Source: Tetracladium setigerum (lineage: Eukaryota; Ascomycota; Leotiomycetes; Helotiales). Taken from it: 64,000 nt of DNA. The first letter of the stretch is position 1; each line of letters starts with the position of its first letter. A program made the position numbers and the translations under genes. This document shows positions 1-12,006 of this stretch, in pieces. The notes under the pieces were generated by a model. It was not told the DNA's origin and did no database searches. It saw nothing but the letters and a program-made list of their open reading frames with translations. Location of the stretch: assembly GCA_031472005.1 (NCBI GenBank), contig PZJY01000004.1, positions 3,198,556 to 3,262,555 on the forward strand, given 5' to 3'.

Positions 1-116
1 TCAACATGTGAAATTTGCAAAGCATTGTCTGATTGAATGTATAACTCGTTCGCTGAATAGTTGAGATCCTCACGAACGCGTTCACGCTTGCCGATAGCCA
101 AATTCAGGAGGGACAT
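1..116 (-). CDS. Partial hypothetical protein, N-terminus only
   Basis: An ATG at 116-114 on the minus strand opens a frame with no stop to the window edge, giving 38 residues that begin MSLLNLAIGKRERVRE. The segment is charged and coding-like but too short to identify. It points the same way as genes A, B and C to its right, so it could be another member of that tandem set, but no shared domain is visible in this fragment. The start is the first in-frame ATG. Function unknown. Confidence 0.4.
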   Translation of the reverse strand, partial: MSLLNLAIGKRERVREDLNYSANELYIQSDNALQISHV

Positions 117-1592
117 GATGTTGATTTAAGGGCTGAAGTTTGTCAACAACTTGTCAATCTTGACGCAATAGATCGATGAATCGGTTTCCGTGATTTTCAC
201 AAGAAGGTTTGGATGGTAGTTGGAGACAGACTGGTGAGCAATTGATGCTTCGAAACCAGACGGCTGCTGTTTGTAGATTGGTTTTTAGCCTCAAATTGTC
301 TGGCGATCTGTCAAGTGAACTTCATAGTCGGACCCAGGAGATCGGAAAATGTGTTTGAAAGATCGACAGATCTGTCAGATCGAACTTGGAAGGCTTTTGA
401 CTTAGAAAGAGGAAACACTCTGGGAGTTTGAGCTATATTCGGTTACCTCACTTGCGTGGTGGTGGCGATTGTTGTGTGAAAGCAAGCTTGAGAAATCTGA
501 GCTACATTAGATACCCCCACTTGCGTAGTGATTGTGGTTGTGTTTGTGATTGTGTTGAGAAAAAGTTTGATTGAGAGTTGACCAGAAAATAGAGTTGAGG
601 CGGAGTCGAGAAGTTGAAGTGAAAGGAGGAAGACTCGAAGAAGTGAGAGTAACGCGACGGGAACCTTCCCCACATTTCACTTTTAAGATACATATATAAA
701 TTAAAATAAGCCGAATGTCAAGCAACAATACTAGATGGGGCTGCCGCTGGGTCTTCGGATCATCAGGAAAATACTATCGGGGACTATCTAGTAGTTGGGA
801 GGTCTCACCCCCCGTTCGGACGCGATCGGGGAGTGGGATAACAAAGATGTAGGGCCGGCCTGTGATTCGGTACGCGAACTTTTTTGCATATTTTTTGGCT
901 GGTGAGATATCTCTTTTTTTTTTGGTTTGTTTTGATATGTTTTGGGGAAGAAGGATGTTCAAAATCCGCTTAGGGAAGGGGGGAAAGTGGAGCATTTCTT
1001 TTCCACAAAACCTAATAGAGGATGGAATAGCAAATACGAAAGCGGTATTTTATTCTCTTTTGTATTTATATTTTGTTTTTTTCTTTGGCTTAGTATCTGC
1101 AGACATCTGGATTGTTTTGTTTATCTATCGTTATGAGTATCAAACGAGAGTGCGAGATTGGAGTCGATGCTTTCTTGGCATCAAGTTTGCTTGATTATTG
1201 CATTGGAAATTCTTCGTCTTTCAGCCAATGATGCTGTTACTTGTACATCTAAAATCAATTAACATGCAAAATCAGCTGTGTGGGCACTTAGACAGTTGTG
1301 TGATGCTTCTTCGTTAATATCAGCGATGTTATGTTCAAAATAGCAAATGATCACCGCCTCCAACCATAAGGGTTGACTCTTGAGTCTCGAGATAAAACAG
1401 TGCTTCCATATGTAGCAGAATATACCTCCATGTAGTCATTGAAGACTTTCCTTGTCCATGACACGCCTGCAACGCCTCTGTTCAGACTTGCCCACCCGAT
1501 AATAATAGACAAGCAACCCTACCCGGAAAACAAATCCTAGGCATGGGTATTGAGTTTGTCAAATTCGATTTCACTCTCAAATATCTTGGCGA
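117..1592. other. Intergenic, no gene seen
   Basis: This stretch holds the presumed leader of the partial left-edge gene and the 3' side of gene A. It is T-rich around 880-1130. Small open frames on both strands are low-complexity and I do not regard them as genes. No RNA gene or terminal repeat was recognised. Confidence 0.5.
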
Positions 1593-3085
1593 TTACGATT
1601 CACCAAGGAGGATCTGCGATTTAACGATACAAGCAACCCATTTCTGACCATTAGCATCAATTTCAATGTTCGCCTTCGTCGCCATTCTCTCCAGCATGCC
1701 TTTGCTGGTTCGCTTTTCCAAATAGACTACCCCCTCTACTACAACCCGATGTCCCCACTTGAACTTAGACACTCCCTCTATGGCTCGATACTTGATCTTG
1801 TAGTCACGCCAGTAATTTCCATCCCATGAGTACGGCCATGAATGGAGTGGGCCTCGGATGCATTCTGGGTTTCGGCACGACAAGGGTTCTTTGAAGGGCT
1901 TGACAATGTGGGTATTCGAGGGTGCTGCTTCATAAGCTTCAGTTGAGTGATGGGACTCGGATATTGCTTTGGCTGATGGAATCTCTCCACCTTTGCCTCC
2001 CTCCATTCGTTTCCTGGTCTTTTCATTCTCCTCCAGTAATTCGAGCCTCTTCAGCAACTCTCCATAACTTTGCGTGCTCTCTAGGCGCTGGATCTCCCTC
2101 CTCTGTTCTTCAATACGCTCATTAGCGTTGTCGAGTTGACTTCGCAACTTTTCTTCCAGGAGCCGGGAGCATCTAAAGTCTTCCTTAAACTTCTCCTCGC
2201 AGTACTTCCGGACGGCGGTGACGTATGATGCTCCTAGCTCAACCATAGGGTCGCTGCCAGGTAATTCAGTATCCCTCTTTTGGGGTTTGTGTTCCACGTC
2301 AGATTGGCATTCCGCGTCAAAATCGTGTTCCATGTCAATTCTTTCGTTCTCCAGCGTCGCATCCTCGGTCACCTTAGCAGTAGTGTAAGATGCTTTTTCG
2401 ACCCCCTGATGAGATGATATGCTGTTCCGTGTTTGTACATCTTCCACGTTTCCTTCAGAGTCACCATATTCTTTTGTAGTTTCCTCGTTGCGGGCTATAG
2501 GGTTAGCCTTTTTGATTGCTGATATCCAAGCCAAATTAGAGACGTTTCCTTCTGATGTGGGATTCTGGACTTACGCAACTCGACGTCTTCTCTCGGGCGG
2601 AATTCATTTGACAGAAGTGACAAAAGCAAATCTTTTGTCGCTTGAAATTCATGACGTTCATATATTGAATAAAATTTGACATTATCAAACGAGATGTTGT
2701 TTTTGCGGTTGCCGATCTTTCTAATGTCCTGGGTAGTGGCCCAGAAATAGAGACAGTTGTTAGAAGCCCTTGAGCGACTCACGTAGATGAGAACAGATGG
2801 ATCACCGGCAAACGTTCCAACAAGAATGCAAAGAGGCTTACCGTCCCTTCCTTCCTTCTGTGTCTCAACATGAGGGTGGAATACATCATATCTGTATCGT
2901 CGTTTGACTTTGTGCCTGGTCTCATCCTCGTAGTCCTCATCCTCAGCTTCATCTTGGTTGTGATCAGGCATCAAGCTCTCTTTCGACTCTGTTTCTTCTT
3001 CGTGCGAAGTGTTTTTCATCCTGCCATAGTGGTCGCGGGCGTTCTTCTCGGCTGGTCCAAGGGTTAGTCCACCCTGGAATCTCAT
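1593..3085 (-). CDS. Gene A: coiled-coil protein of a local tandem family, function unknown
   Basis: Two exons, 3085-2575 and 2518-1593, joined by a 56-nt intron (donor GTAAGT, acceptor CAG, phase 1) give 478 residues with an intact frame. In order: an acidic stretch (about 28-57), a basic patch KVKRRYRYD, a conserved domain (about 81-165) starting DGKPLCILVG and ending in an FDNVKF element, a predicted coiled coil (about 270-350), and a C-terminal region with CRNPEC and a hairpin-like motif RVVVEGVVYLEKR. The domain resembles those of the two neighbouring minus-strand genes. The acidic and basic segments suggest a nuclear or nucleic-acid-associated protein, which is inference. The start is the first ATG; a short 5' exon like that of gene C cannot be excluded. 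Confidence 0.7.
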
Positions 3086-3827
3086 ATTGATTGACTGAAG
3101 TAATCTGGATTTGATCCTATTGACTTGGTTAACAAACCGATTGATGATTGAAGAACAATTTGATTTCCTACCGACCTATTTGTGCTGTGTAGTGTTTCTA
3201 GGATGCTCTCGTTTCACCTCAAGCGTCGAGGAGAGTTTTGTTTTGATCACAGCAGTTGCTTGATAATGAAGTCACGAATTTCTAGGAACTCGAGAATGAG
3301 GTCGCCAACTTCCTGGATGAGTTTTCGAGATGGTGGAAAGTTTATTGAACAGAGCGATGGTTGGTGGTGGAAAGATCGGGGGAAAGTAAAACTTTGCAAG
3401 TGATGGCTGAAGAAGTTTCGAGGTAAAAGTCATGTCTTCCCATCCGAAGCATTGTAGCGAAAAGTCAACATTCTATTCACCTCAAGTTATCTATCTAAGC
3501 CCAAAGTTGTTTAAGTTACCAAAATTCTCTCATTACTGACTCCACTGGATCGAACTTCAGTTTGTAACTGCTGCTGCCACCTTCAATATCTCTCAAATCC
3601 ATCTAGAACTCACGTCCATGTCAAATCAAAGCATAGCCCAGCATAACACAGATAATCTTTCATCTCACTCTCAGCGATCAGGAAGAATTGTTTTGAGAAT
3701 TATTATAGGTTTCTAACACGCTAAAAAAGAACGTCGCTTCGACAGATAAACGACAAAAATATCCATGCTAAAAGTCTTCTTCAACGAGCAAGAAGAATAC
3801 AAAGATACAATGCACCCCGTAATGAGA
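3086..3827. other. Intergenic between genes A and B
   Basis: It contains the promoter side of gene A and the 3' side of gene B. I see no independent gene. The minus-strand frame 3964-3713 runs through the end of gene B in another phase and is probably a shadow. Confidence 0.4.
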
Positions 3828-5567
3828 TTAACCACCATGTCCCTCTGGGAATGATCTTCTTCCTTCTTTCCATGATCCTTCTGTCCATGATTCCCCTCCA
3901 CATGGTTCTCTTCTCCCGTGTGGCGAACAAGACCTTCTGTTTCGTGGATTTCTTCTTTGCTCATTGATGTGATTTTTCCACTTCGTGACCTCTCTCTCCA
4001 GGGTATTAATCTTGATTGTCTGCTCGGTAATCATATTCTTCTTAAGTTCTTCCTGGTGAGTTCAATCTCCTGCAAATCAATCTTTCTCTTCGGTGTCGTG
4101 CTCTCATTCTTTAGTGCAGCAATCTCATCTTTCTGTGCGTTAATCTTATTCTCTTGTTTGGTGATCCTATTCTTCTGTTGAGTAATCTTGTCCTTCTGAC
4201 CAGTGATCTTGATCTTGTACTTAGTAATCCTTTTATTCTGTGCCGCGATCTTCCTCTCCAGTTCTCTGGTTTTATCCTGATGACTCGCAATCTCATTGTT
4301 CTGGCTCTGCCACGCACTTTCAGCCTCATTGCAGTGGTTTGAATTCTGGATTTGTTGGTTCTTTGATTGTGCTTGCTCCTCGAGTCGTTTGGTCTCTTCT
4401 ACTTCGGTAGATTGTTCGATAGAATCCCGTTCTGTATTTGAGGGCGCCCGAACCCAATTCAGTTGGTGCTGGCCATCTCTTGATCCGTCCTCGATGATTT
4501 TAGAATTGCCACCGTTAAAACGTTTACGTCGAACTCTTTTTGGTTTTTTGGAAACGCGGGAGGCAGCTGAATCAAGGACATGTTAGTTTCTTGTCAACTC
4601 CACAAACCTGGGAACACATACCAAGATCGGTAGTCGAGAGCCATCCTTCAAGCGCAGTCTTTACTTTTTCTTCATTGAGACCATTGAAAATTCCTAGGAA
4701 CTTGATATCTTTGAAGCTCCAGCTGGGTTTAGGTTGTTCCTCAGAACCAAGCAATTTGTCTTTGTCAACCGCACATGTGCAGAAAACGAGAGGTGCTTGT
4801 CTGAATTTGGCCACAATTCTCACATGTGCATTTTTACGTAATGTGCCTACTTTGATACTCATAGGCTTGCCATCCTTCCCTATCAGATTTTGTTCCTCGT
4901 CGTCACTGTCTCTGTTTGAGGCGTCAAAGGACGTTGCGTTGACCTCACCACTTGACCGTTGATCAACATCCTCGCATGGGGCTTTTGGGCTGCGCCTGGC
5001 AGTCTGTCCCAACATAGAGTGCTGTTTCCCTCTGGTAACATCAAATCGATTTGGAGTCCTAACTTTAGTGATTAGACAAGGCTTTGAAATGGGAGAAAGA
5101 GGAAATTAAACCTGCCTCGAACTATGATCGTCGTCGCCTCCACCCTTTTGTGCAGACTTGCCATGAAACGATTTTGAAGTTGTGGCTCGAGGAGGTTGGC
5201 GAATCTTTTTGGAACGATTGAGATTTGGAACGGGAGATTTGCTATGTATGGGATCTTTCATAATACGGTTGTGGAGGCCCCTCCCAATGTATGACTGGAG
5301 TGGAGTCTCTGATACACCTTCAGACGTGTTGCGAATGCCGTCGCCAGCTCGATTATCGCTCCGAAGAGCTCCATTCGAGCTAACACCATCTGCAACAAGA
5401 TGAGTATTTCCTCGAGGAGCCCAGATCTTGAATTTAACAGATCGTGCTCTGTTTTGGTTCGCGGCTCTGCTGATAGCCCGAGGAGGAGGAGGAGGAGGAA
5501 GACGAGCATGTTGTGGTGGTGGAGCCAAGTGGCCCTCAAGACTGCCGTCGTCTCGATTGGTAGTCAT
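3828..5567 (-). pseudogene. Gene B: paralogue of A and C with disrupted frame
   Basis: Exon 1 (5567-5112) encodes a Pro/Arg-rich disordered region. Exon 2 (about 5058-4622) encodes the family domain, starting DGKPMSIKVG and ending WSFKDIKF. A 55-nt phase-1 intron follows (4621-4567), then exon 3 with a basic KKPKRVRRKRF segment and a long coiled coil of heptad-like ITxQxxKI repeats. Two things are wrong. The simplest splice at 5111-5059 leaves exons 1 and 2 out of register. The coiled coil hits TGA at 4033-4031, while the heptads continue in another frame to a stop at 3828; restoring one base near 4060 rejoins them. The C-terminal motif of A and C is missing. It may be a decaying copy, or a real gene with sequence errors; the call as pseudogene is tentative. 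Confidence 0.5.
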
Positions 5568-6530
5568 GATACTTGCAAGTCTGGGGAGTACAGTAATAAA
5601 GTATCAAATATTTGTTGTATGAGAGATGGGATCTTGGGGAAGATGGAGAGCGTCAGGGTAATCAAGTATCAAGTATTGGATGTTGTATTAAGAGAGGAGA
5701 GGAAGATGAAGAGTGTCACAGCGATCAAGGACGAGTAAGTACCATTGTTCCTACTTGCTTTGGTTTTGAGGGGCACCTTCCACTTCTTGATGGATTGCCA
5801 TGTTTGGAGTCAGATTGTTGGTACGGCAATAACGACTCTGAAGTCAGCTCTGGGAGATGTGAGGACCGTTGGAAAATAGCTTGCAAGTTTATTAATCGCC
5901 TTCTTGCCCATGGCTTGAAGGCCTAATTATACAAAACTTAATGAGAAGAGATATCCTTCACCAGGACAGAGACCAGAAGTAAATAAAGCCATGCGACAGC
6001 GAATTTCTCAAAACGTGAAGAGAGGAGACATCCTTCAACCAAGACAGCGAACAACGGTAAATTAAAGATTCATAAATTTCTCATCTGTACCACCTTACAT
6101 TGAAATGAATGAGTGAGTACCTCATAATGCCGCATCCCGGCTTGCTTTTCTACATATTTAGCTACAAAATAACGCAATAATTTTAACACACTCCTCCCAC
6201 CACGAGGTCCACCCACAACAGTTATGAATTCCCAGCCCAGCCCAGTCCATGAAAATACAACAATACAAATGAATCTGCAAATGAGTGAGTCCCAAGCCAG
6301 AACAAAAGAAGAGAAGCTCGAGCAATCATAATTTGATAGACGTTGTCCAAGCCAGCCAGAGCAGAAGGGGGTTAGAAAAAGGTTCCCCATGCCGACGCGA
6401 TGAGTGACAACACCCTCATTTTCCCCAGAGCCCACCCAAAAACGCTAGTGGACAATCAATAAAGCAAAGCAAAACCGAACCAGACCAAACCATGAAGCAA
6501 ACCCACTGGATATCAATGACAACAACAAAC
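5568..6530. other. Intergenic between genes B and C
   Basis: Likely gene B promoter (right after 5567) and gene C 3' untranslated region. The 121-codon minus frame at 6435-6070 has unusual composition for a protein and no recognisable feature, so I leave it out. No RNA gene seen. Confidence 0.4.
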
Positions 6531-8795
6531 TCAAGCAAATTCCCCACGAACCTCAATCATGACGTCGCGCTCGTGGAATGGGTGACCATCAATAACCACA
6601 ATCTCAGCCTTGCAGCATACCATGACCTCGGGGGCGCCGTTGGAAGACTTGAACTGTTGATAGATCTCACCACCGGCTCGCGTCTGAACGGGGTCTCGAT
6701 CACAGTCAACCACCAACTCCAGTTCCCGCAGAGTTCTCTCCTTCATCCAAGTCTTGCCAGCCCATTCGAATAGTCCATTCTCACGACGGCGAAGCAAGCC
6801 GGGATTGGCGGAGTGAGGGCTATCACGTTGGAATTCTTGACCTCCAATGATCTCAATACTTGCCTGAGTAGCTTGGCGCAGCGAGGCAAGTTCGGCCTTG
6901 AGTTCCCGAATGGTGTCCTGGGCAGTAGACATCTCATTTTGAGCACTCTTCAAGTTCTTCTGAGCATTAATCAGATCATTCTTGTGTGTTTGGATAACAC
7001 CCTGTGCAGCACTAAGGTCATCCTTTTGCTCCAGAATTGTAGCCTCGTAAGCTTCAACACGAGCCTTGAATGAGTCTGCGAAACTTTGGGCGTGCTGGAC
7101 AAAGGCGTCGGGATCTTGCAGTTGTTCGAGGGGGAGCTCAGCAGCTGGGTTTCGGATGGCGGATTTTCCACCAACTCTAGCATTTGGCATTCGTACAGTA
7201 GATCTACCAACACCAGAACCTCGAGTGCCACGAGCCTCGTCAACGCCTGGATCAGCAGCATGTAAATCATCGTCAGCTTGATCAAACGTAGCACTGCGGC
7301 GAGCGTTGGAATTGCGGGGGGCCTTGGGGGCCTTGGAGCCTTAGAAGTCTTGGGAGTAGTAGAAACCTTGGGAGCACGAGAGGGCCGGCTGGCATTGGCA
7401 GCAACATCCACGCCATTGCTGGCAGAAGCAGTAGTTTGACTATTGCGAAGACCAGGAATACGGGCGACTCTGGGGGCTGCTTTGACTGGCGTGTCACTCA
7501 AAACCTCGATATCCTCAACCTGATCGTCATTGTATTTGCGCTTCTTCGCAACCCTAGGCGTAACCTCGTCTGGACCAATGAAATATTAGCACACTGGATT
7601 GAAGTGGGGAAACTGAGAGGGTGAACAATTAACTTACCCTCAGACTCACTCTCAGGCTCAGTCTCCTGCTTGGTGGTAGGAACAGCGAGAATTGATCGAA
7701 AGTAGTCCTTAGATGCCATCGGAGAGCTCCTGGCATGGACGGGCATGAATTTGACAATGTGCCATGGCAAGCGACCTCTAAGCTTCTCCGAATCTGAAAC
7801 ATAGAGTACGTAAGGTGTGCGCAGGGTATGAGTACTCAACTTGACAAAGATCTTGATGGAAGGATCACTCTTTGCCCAACCGACATGTAGAGAGGTAGGC
7901 TTATCACCAGCCAGCTCACCAACATCCGAGTCAACTGTGTTTGCTTGTGCCTTTGCAGCCTTAGTCTGGACACGCCTCGACTTGGCTTTTGGGACTTTGA
8001 CATTTTCATCATCAGAGTTATATCCATTCCCACGACGACCATTCTTTCCAGTCATAATTTCGTAGAATGCAGTGACCAGACGCATCTTAGTCCGGCTGAT
8101 TTTGCTAACATCGCCGTGAACAAGATCATCAGGTTCAGCATTCGCCTTTGCCATAACCTCGGGAGTAAGCAATGCATCATCCAACACAACACGGAGGACT
8201 TTGACCATGCCGTTGGACATGACGTTGATGCTTGCCATTGTAATGCCCTCGGGGAGATCTTGATTGAAGATCCTAGTTCGAGGTCCTGTAAGACTCTCAG
8301 TAGCATGTACCACAACGGCATCGTTATCGTCCAAAACACCGATGTAGACATCTCCTGGACCACGAACCTTTCCGACATTTGGAATCTGGGCGCGCTTTGA
8401 ACTAGCAGCCGTATCTTCGTTCTCATCGTCAGAAATTGCGGTGGGGTGGTCCTTTGCCTTCAGTGTTGGCTTTCTCAGCCTGGAATTTGCCACAGGCGAG
8501 GCGGCAACGCCAGCATGAGCGGGCTCACTATCATCTGCCTCACTGGCGACAGAACGAGGAACGGGTTTCATGGCGATGACTTCAGAAAGACGTCGACCGT
8601 CTACCTTGAGAGTGATGACACAGGAAGTGTGCCTTAAGTTCGAGATACTAGGGCTATCACTGGCAAAGCATCAGCGTTTGATCAATAAAATGAAAATTTC
8701 GAGGCTAGGGGTGTAGAATAATTAATATAAACCTACCCGTTGCCGAAATGTGCAGCTTCGTTGATAACAGCGCTGTTTTTATTGATGTAAGACAT
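6531..8795 (-). CDS. Gene C: largest tandem-family protein, two domains plus coiled coil
   Basis: Three exons: 8795-8737, 8659-7638 and 7569-6531. The phase-2 and phase-1 introns have clean GTAGGT/CAG and GTAAGT/CAG ends. The expected protein is about 706 residues. A first domain (about 118-190, VYIGVLDDND to VLRVVLDD) is followed by a second (about 275-345, KPTSLHVGW to WHIVKF), then a basic stretch VAKKRKYND, an Ala/Pro/Lys-rich linker, a coiled coil (about 520-600) and a C-terminal motif IVVIDGHPFHERDVM. The frame breaks once near 7335, in a KAP-coding repeat, where one missing base explains the shift. Start at 8795 gives MSYINKNSA and is supported by an in-phase splice into exon 2. Role unknown; nuclear location is inferred from the basic segments. 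Confidence 0.7.
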
Positions 8796-10548
8796 CGTGA
8801 TCAAAGGAAAAGGTTGAATGCTTGGTTGGAAGGAAGGACGCGTGGTTATGTAATCCGAGGGCTGTTGGATGATATGGGAAGAACGACCACGATCAAGACG
8901 ACGAGCCTTTACACCTATCGGGAGGCTACAGCTTCGATACGGCAATTGAAATCTGTAATATGTATAGGTATACTTTAGCAAATCATTCGAATGACAGAAT
9001 TAGCGCCGCTGCGGCATTGTTATCAAGAGTGGACATCCAGATCAAAGGTGCAAACGCGCTGCACAGCTAGGACACGAGGGCTTTCATAGAAAAACAAACG
9101 AACCTGAGCCACTTCCGCGGAAGTAGTACTTGAAATACACTTTTGGATACAATCGCAGATTAATAGAAGGACGTCAAGTCCAAGGTCGCAGCTCTGACCG
9201 GATGTTGTATCGCGCCTTGTTGGTTGTTGTTGGTTTGAGATTTCAAAGGAGGCGTCGAGAAAGTATCACCCTTGAAGGCGATTTTTTTTGGTTGCAACTT
9301 TAAAATTATCATCGCTGTTCACCTCTCCTTCAAACAGGCCTTTGCTCGTAACTTAGTCACCATATTAATTGGTACACGGGCTGGAACAGACTAAATTTGG
9401 TTTATGTTTCACTCTCGAAACAAGTATTGCACATGCTCGATCTGTGATTATAGACACTTCGTCTACCATTTCCCTCTTTTCCACTGACAGTTACTGTTGT
9501 ACAAAGCCTACTATCGTGATCCTACCTTGATCCTTATCCAATTCATGTGTGCATCATTATGTTGGGCAGTTGTAGGCGCGGGTTGTTGTTTGCGTAGCAG
9601 AGCATGCTATAAATTATTAATGAAATTTCAATTCAAAGTCAATGCATTTTGTACGAGAGATTTCCATCATCAATGTTTTAGTACCCACTAAGGTTTGTAG
9701 TATGATTGTTATCAAAAGCATTGCAGAGGTCATCTCGAAAGTGGCCTTATTTACTGATTCCGTGAAGAAGAATGAATTTGATTGTGCTCTAGCTGGGCTC
9801 ATCTTTGTGATCTTGCTCAGGCTATCACCTTCTGTGGCAACATTCCGTCTGCAGCCACATCAATTCCACATGCAGGTTCATAGCTAGTTCAACCCAATTT
9901 TGATTTAAGGCTATTATTTCTTTGCCTCGCTATAAAACAATTTCGGACACCGCCACTCGTCAAGTGGCGACAAACAATCAGGTACGTCTAGGTAACAAGT
10001 CAACAACGGAGTTTAATACCTTGGAGCGTTTACAGTCTTGTGAAAGAGAAACCCACAGAATCAGGCTTTGTAGATGACAGGAGAAGAGAAGAGCGATAAC
10101 CCGCAGCTCAAGAACTGGTTTATGGGCCAGATCATTCAGTCGTGATGGAGATACTGTTAGCTACGTCTATTCCGGGGTGACCACAAATAAATGATTGAGT
10201 TGGTATCGTTTGTCTTTTTTTTTAATCACCACACCCATCCTCCCAAAGAGGTATCTAGTTGGACATCAAGGCTCCAAGTTTGGAAAGGCAAAAAATAATT
10301 CTATCCAGAGCTCGCCGGAAAGAAAAGAGAAAAAAAGAAGCCTGGATGTATTGCTGCAATTTTTATACTGGCAATCAAGAAGACGATATTTTTTTCCCTT
10401 CTACCTTTCCATACACCATCAATGAGTAAAAGATCGCTAGACGAAAAGACCAAAGATCAGACTCGAGTTGTATGGAGTGGAAAAGTAGCCACGTCCGTCA
10501 TTTTTGCGCCCCCACCCCAGAGATATAATGTCTAGAATCGCAGGAAAT
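8796..10548. other. Intergenic, 1.75 kb, no gene seen
   Basis: Upstream of gene C and downstream of the p23 gene. Small frames around 9497-9887 and 10195-10425 are AT-rich and lack any recognisable protein feature. It probably carries the gene C promoter. No tRNA or repeat array noticed. Confidence 0.4.
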
Positions 10549-11444
10549 TTATTTGACCTCGGTGATCTTTGCAGCTGGCTTGGAAGAGGATGCTGCTGGG
10601 ACCTCTTCCACGTCATCGTCGTCTGCACCCTCGAGGTCAGGCATTCCCTCGTCGTCGTCTTCGTCGTCATCCTCCTCCTCACCGCCCATACCAGCTCCCC
10701 CACCAAGCTTGGAGAAATCGATGCCACCGAAGTCGCCTCCAGCACCGCCCATCATCGAGCTCATGTCGCCCATACCTGGCATACCTCCCATACCGCCCAT
10801 GTTGTTGGCTACGTCGGGTTAGCATTGGCTGTTGAGAAAGAGAGTAGAAAGGTCTAGACTTACCAATATCATCCTCTGGAGCCTCCTCTTGCTCATCCTC
10901 GTCAACCCACTTGTCAAAGTCAGTCTTCAGGAAGTGGACCTTCTTTGCTTCCTTCAACAGGCGTGGCCAGAACTCCTCCTTCAACTCCTTCTTGCGCAGG
11001 ACAAACTGAATGTTCTTGGAGGTGTGGTTGACCTTGGTCTCGGCGGTGTCGATCTCGGCGAAGAAGTCAAGAACGACGTGGTAGTCGCGCTTGAGGGAAT
11101 CCGAATGGCCGGAGAAGGTAAGAGAATTCGACTTGACATCGATTTGAGGACTCTTGACATCTGGGACGGTGATGGTCACATAGAGGTAGTTCTTTGCAGC
11201 CTCAGTTGCGTGGGAACGTTGAGCCCAAAGGACTGGAAGAAAGAGGAGGTGTTAGCAGAGGGTGTCTTGAAGTAGGGCTGAAGAGCCTGTCTCTTGCTGC
11301 ACATGAGAGATTGATCCTCGGTGATGCGACAATGTCTAGGATGTAGAGTTGCAAAGCCGGAGCTGCAAGTGGTACAGGGACAATGCGGAGGGGGTGTTAG
11401 ATAGGCAGCTGCTTACCTTCAGGAATTGCTGCTGTGGCGGACAT
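10549..11444 (-). CDS. Hsp90 co-chaperone p23 (Sba1/Wos2 type)
   Basis: Exons 11444-11417, 11232-10864 and 10808-10549 (introns 184 and 55 nt, both phase 1) encode 218 residues. An N-terminal CS domain (about 10-110) carries the typical VLWAQRS start, VTITVPDV and a WPRLLKEAKKVHFLKTDF segment with the conserved W. A Gly/Met-rich linker (MGGMGGMPGM) and a highly acidic Glu/Asp tail follow, as in fungal p23 proteins. p23 binds the ATP-bound N-domain of Hsp90 and slows ATP turnover during client maturation in the cytosol. The first exon codes only nine residues plus one base (MSATAAIPE). The frame is intact. Confidence 0.93.
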
Positions 11445-12006
11445 GCTAGGCAAATTGATAGCTATTGAATTTGGAGTAGGAAGATAGGAAGGGTGGTGGT
11501 GGTGCAAGTTGTGATGTGAGATGTTGTGATTGTTTGTTTGTTTGGAGAGAAATGGTTTGGTGGAGTGGTGAGAGAGGTGCAAGTGGGAGAAGTTTGTTTG
11601 GCTCTGGGCTGCAAGGCTGGAAGAAGCTGAACGAAGGAGACAGAATCCACTGTCACCACAACACAACCTGGCGGAATGCCTGACAGGACAATGTATGCTG
11701 AGCACAGGAAGACTCTAGAAATTTCAATTCTATTACTACTTTAAAGCGAATTTATACCCTCACTTTTGCGCCACTAGATTTATGAAGGGCCAGGGGCAGT
11801 GTGGTTGTCGCTGTGATTTCATGAGTGCGCCTATTCTGGAACTCCCATCCACGCCAATGCCAAGGGAAACCCAGACATCATCGCATCTTTCCAGCTTTCC
11901 ACAACCCCCCAAGTCCCACCATCCCCACACTCCTTCCAACGACCAAGATAGAATAACAACATCTAATCGCAGAGTATAATCTCTGCGCGAGACAACAGAC
12001 CTCACA
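11445..12006. other. Divergent promoter region between p23 and VPS24
   Basis: The p23 gene leaves leftward and VPS24 rightward, so this 560-bp gap must contain both promoters. It has pyrimidine-rich tracts near both starts. No further gene is supported. Confidence 0.45.

Noticed and set aside
862..1194. 110-codon hydrophobic plus ORF resembling a membrane protein
   Set aside because: The DNA is T-rich and low complexity, which gives Phe/Leu/Tyr runs by chance; no neighbour, splice or family support.
4111..4329. Arg-rich minus ORF inside gene B
   Set aside because: It is the shifted-frame shadow of the Lys/Ile/Gln coiled-coil repeats.
6070..6435. 121-codon minus ORF between genes B and C
   Set aside because: Skewed composition, no features, and it lies in the expected 3' flank of gene C.
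10553..10857. Plus-strand Ser/Pro-rich ORFs at the p23 locus
   Set aside because: They are antisense to the acidic and Gly/Met-rich tail of p23 and arise from its repetitive codons.
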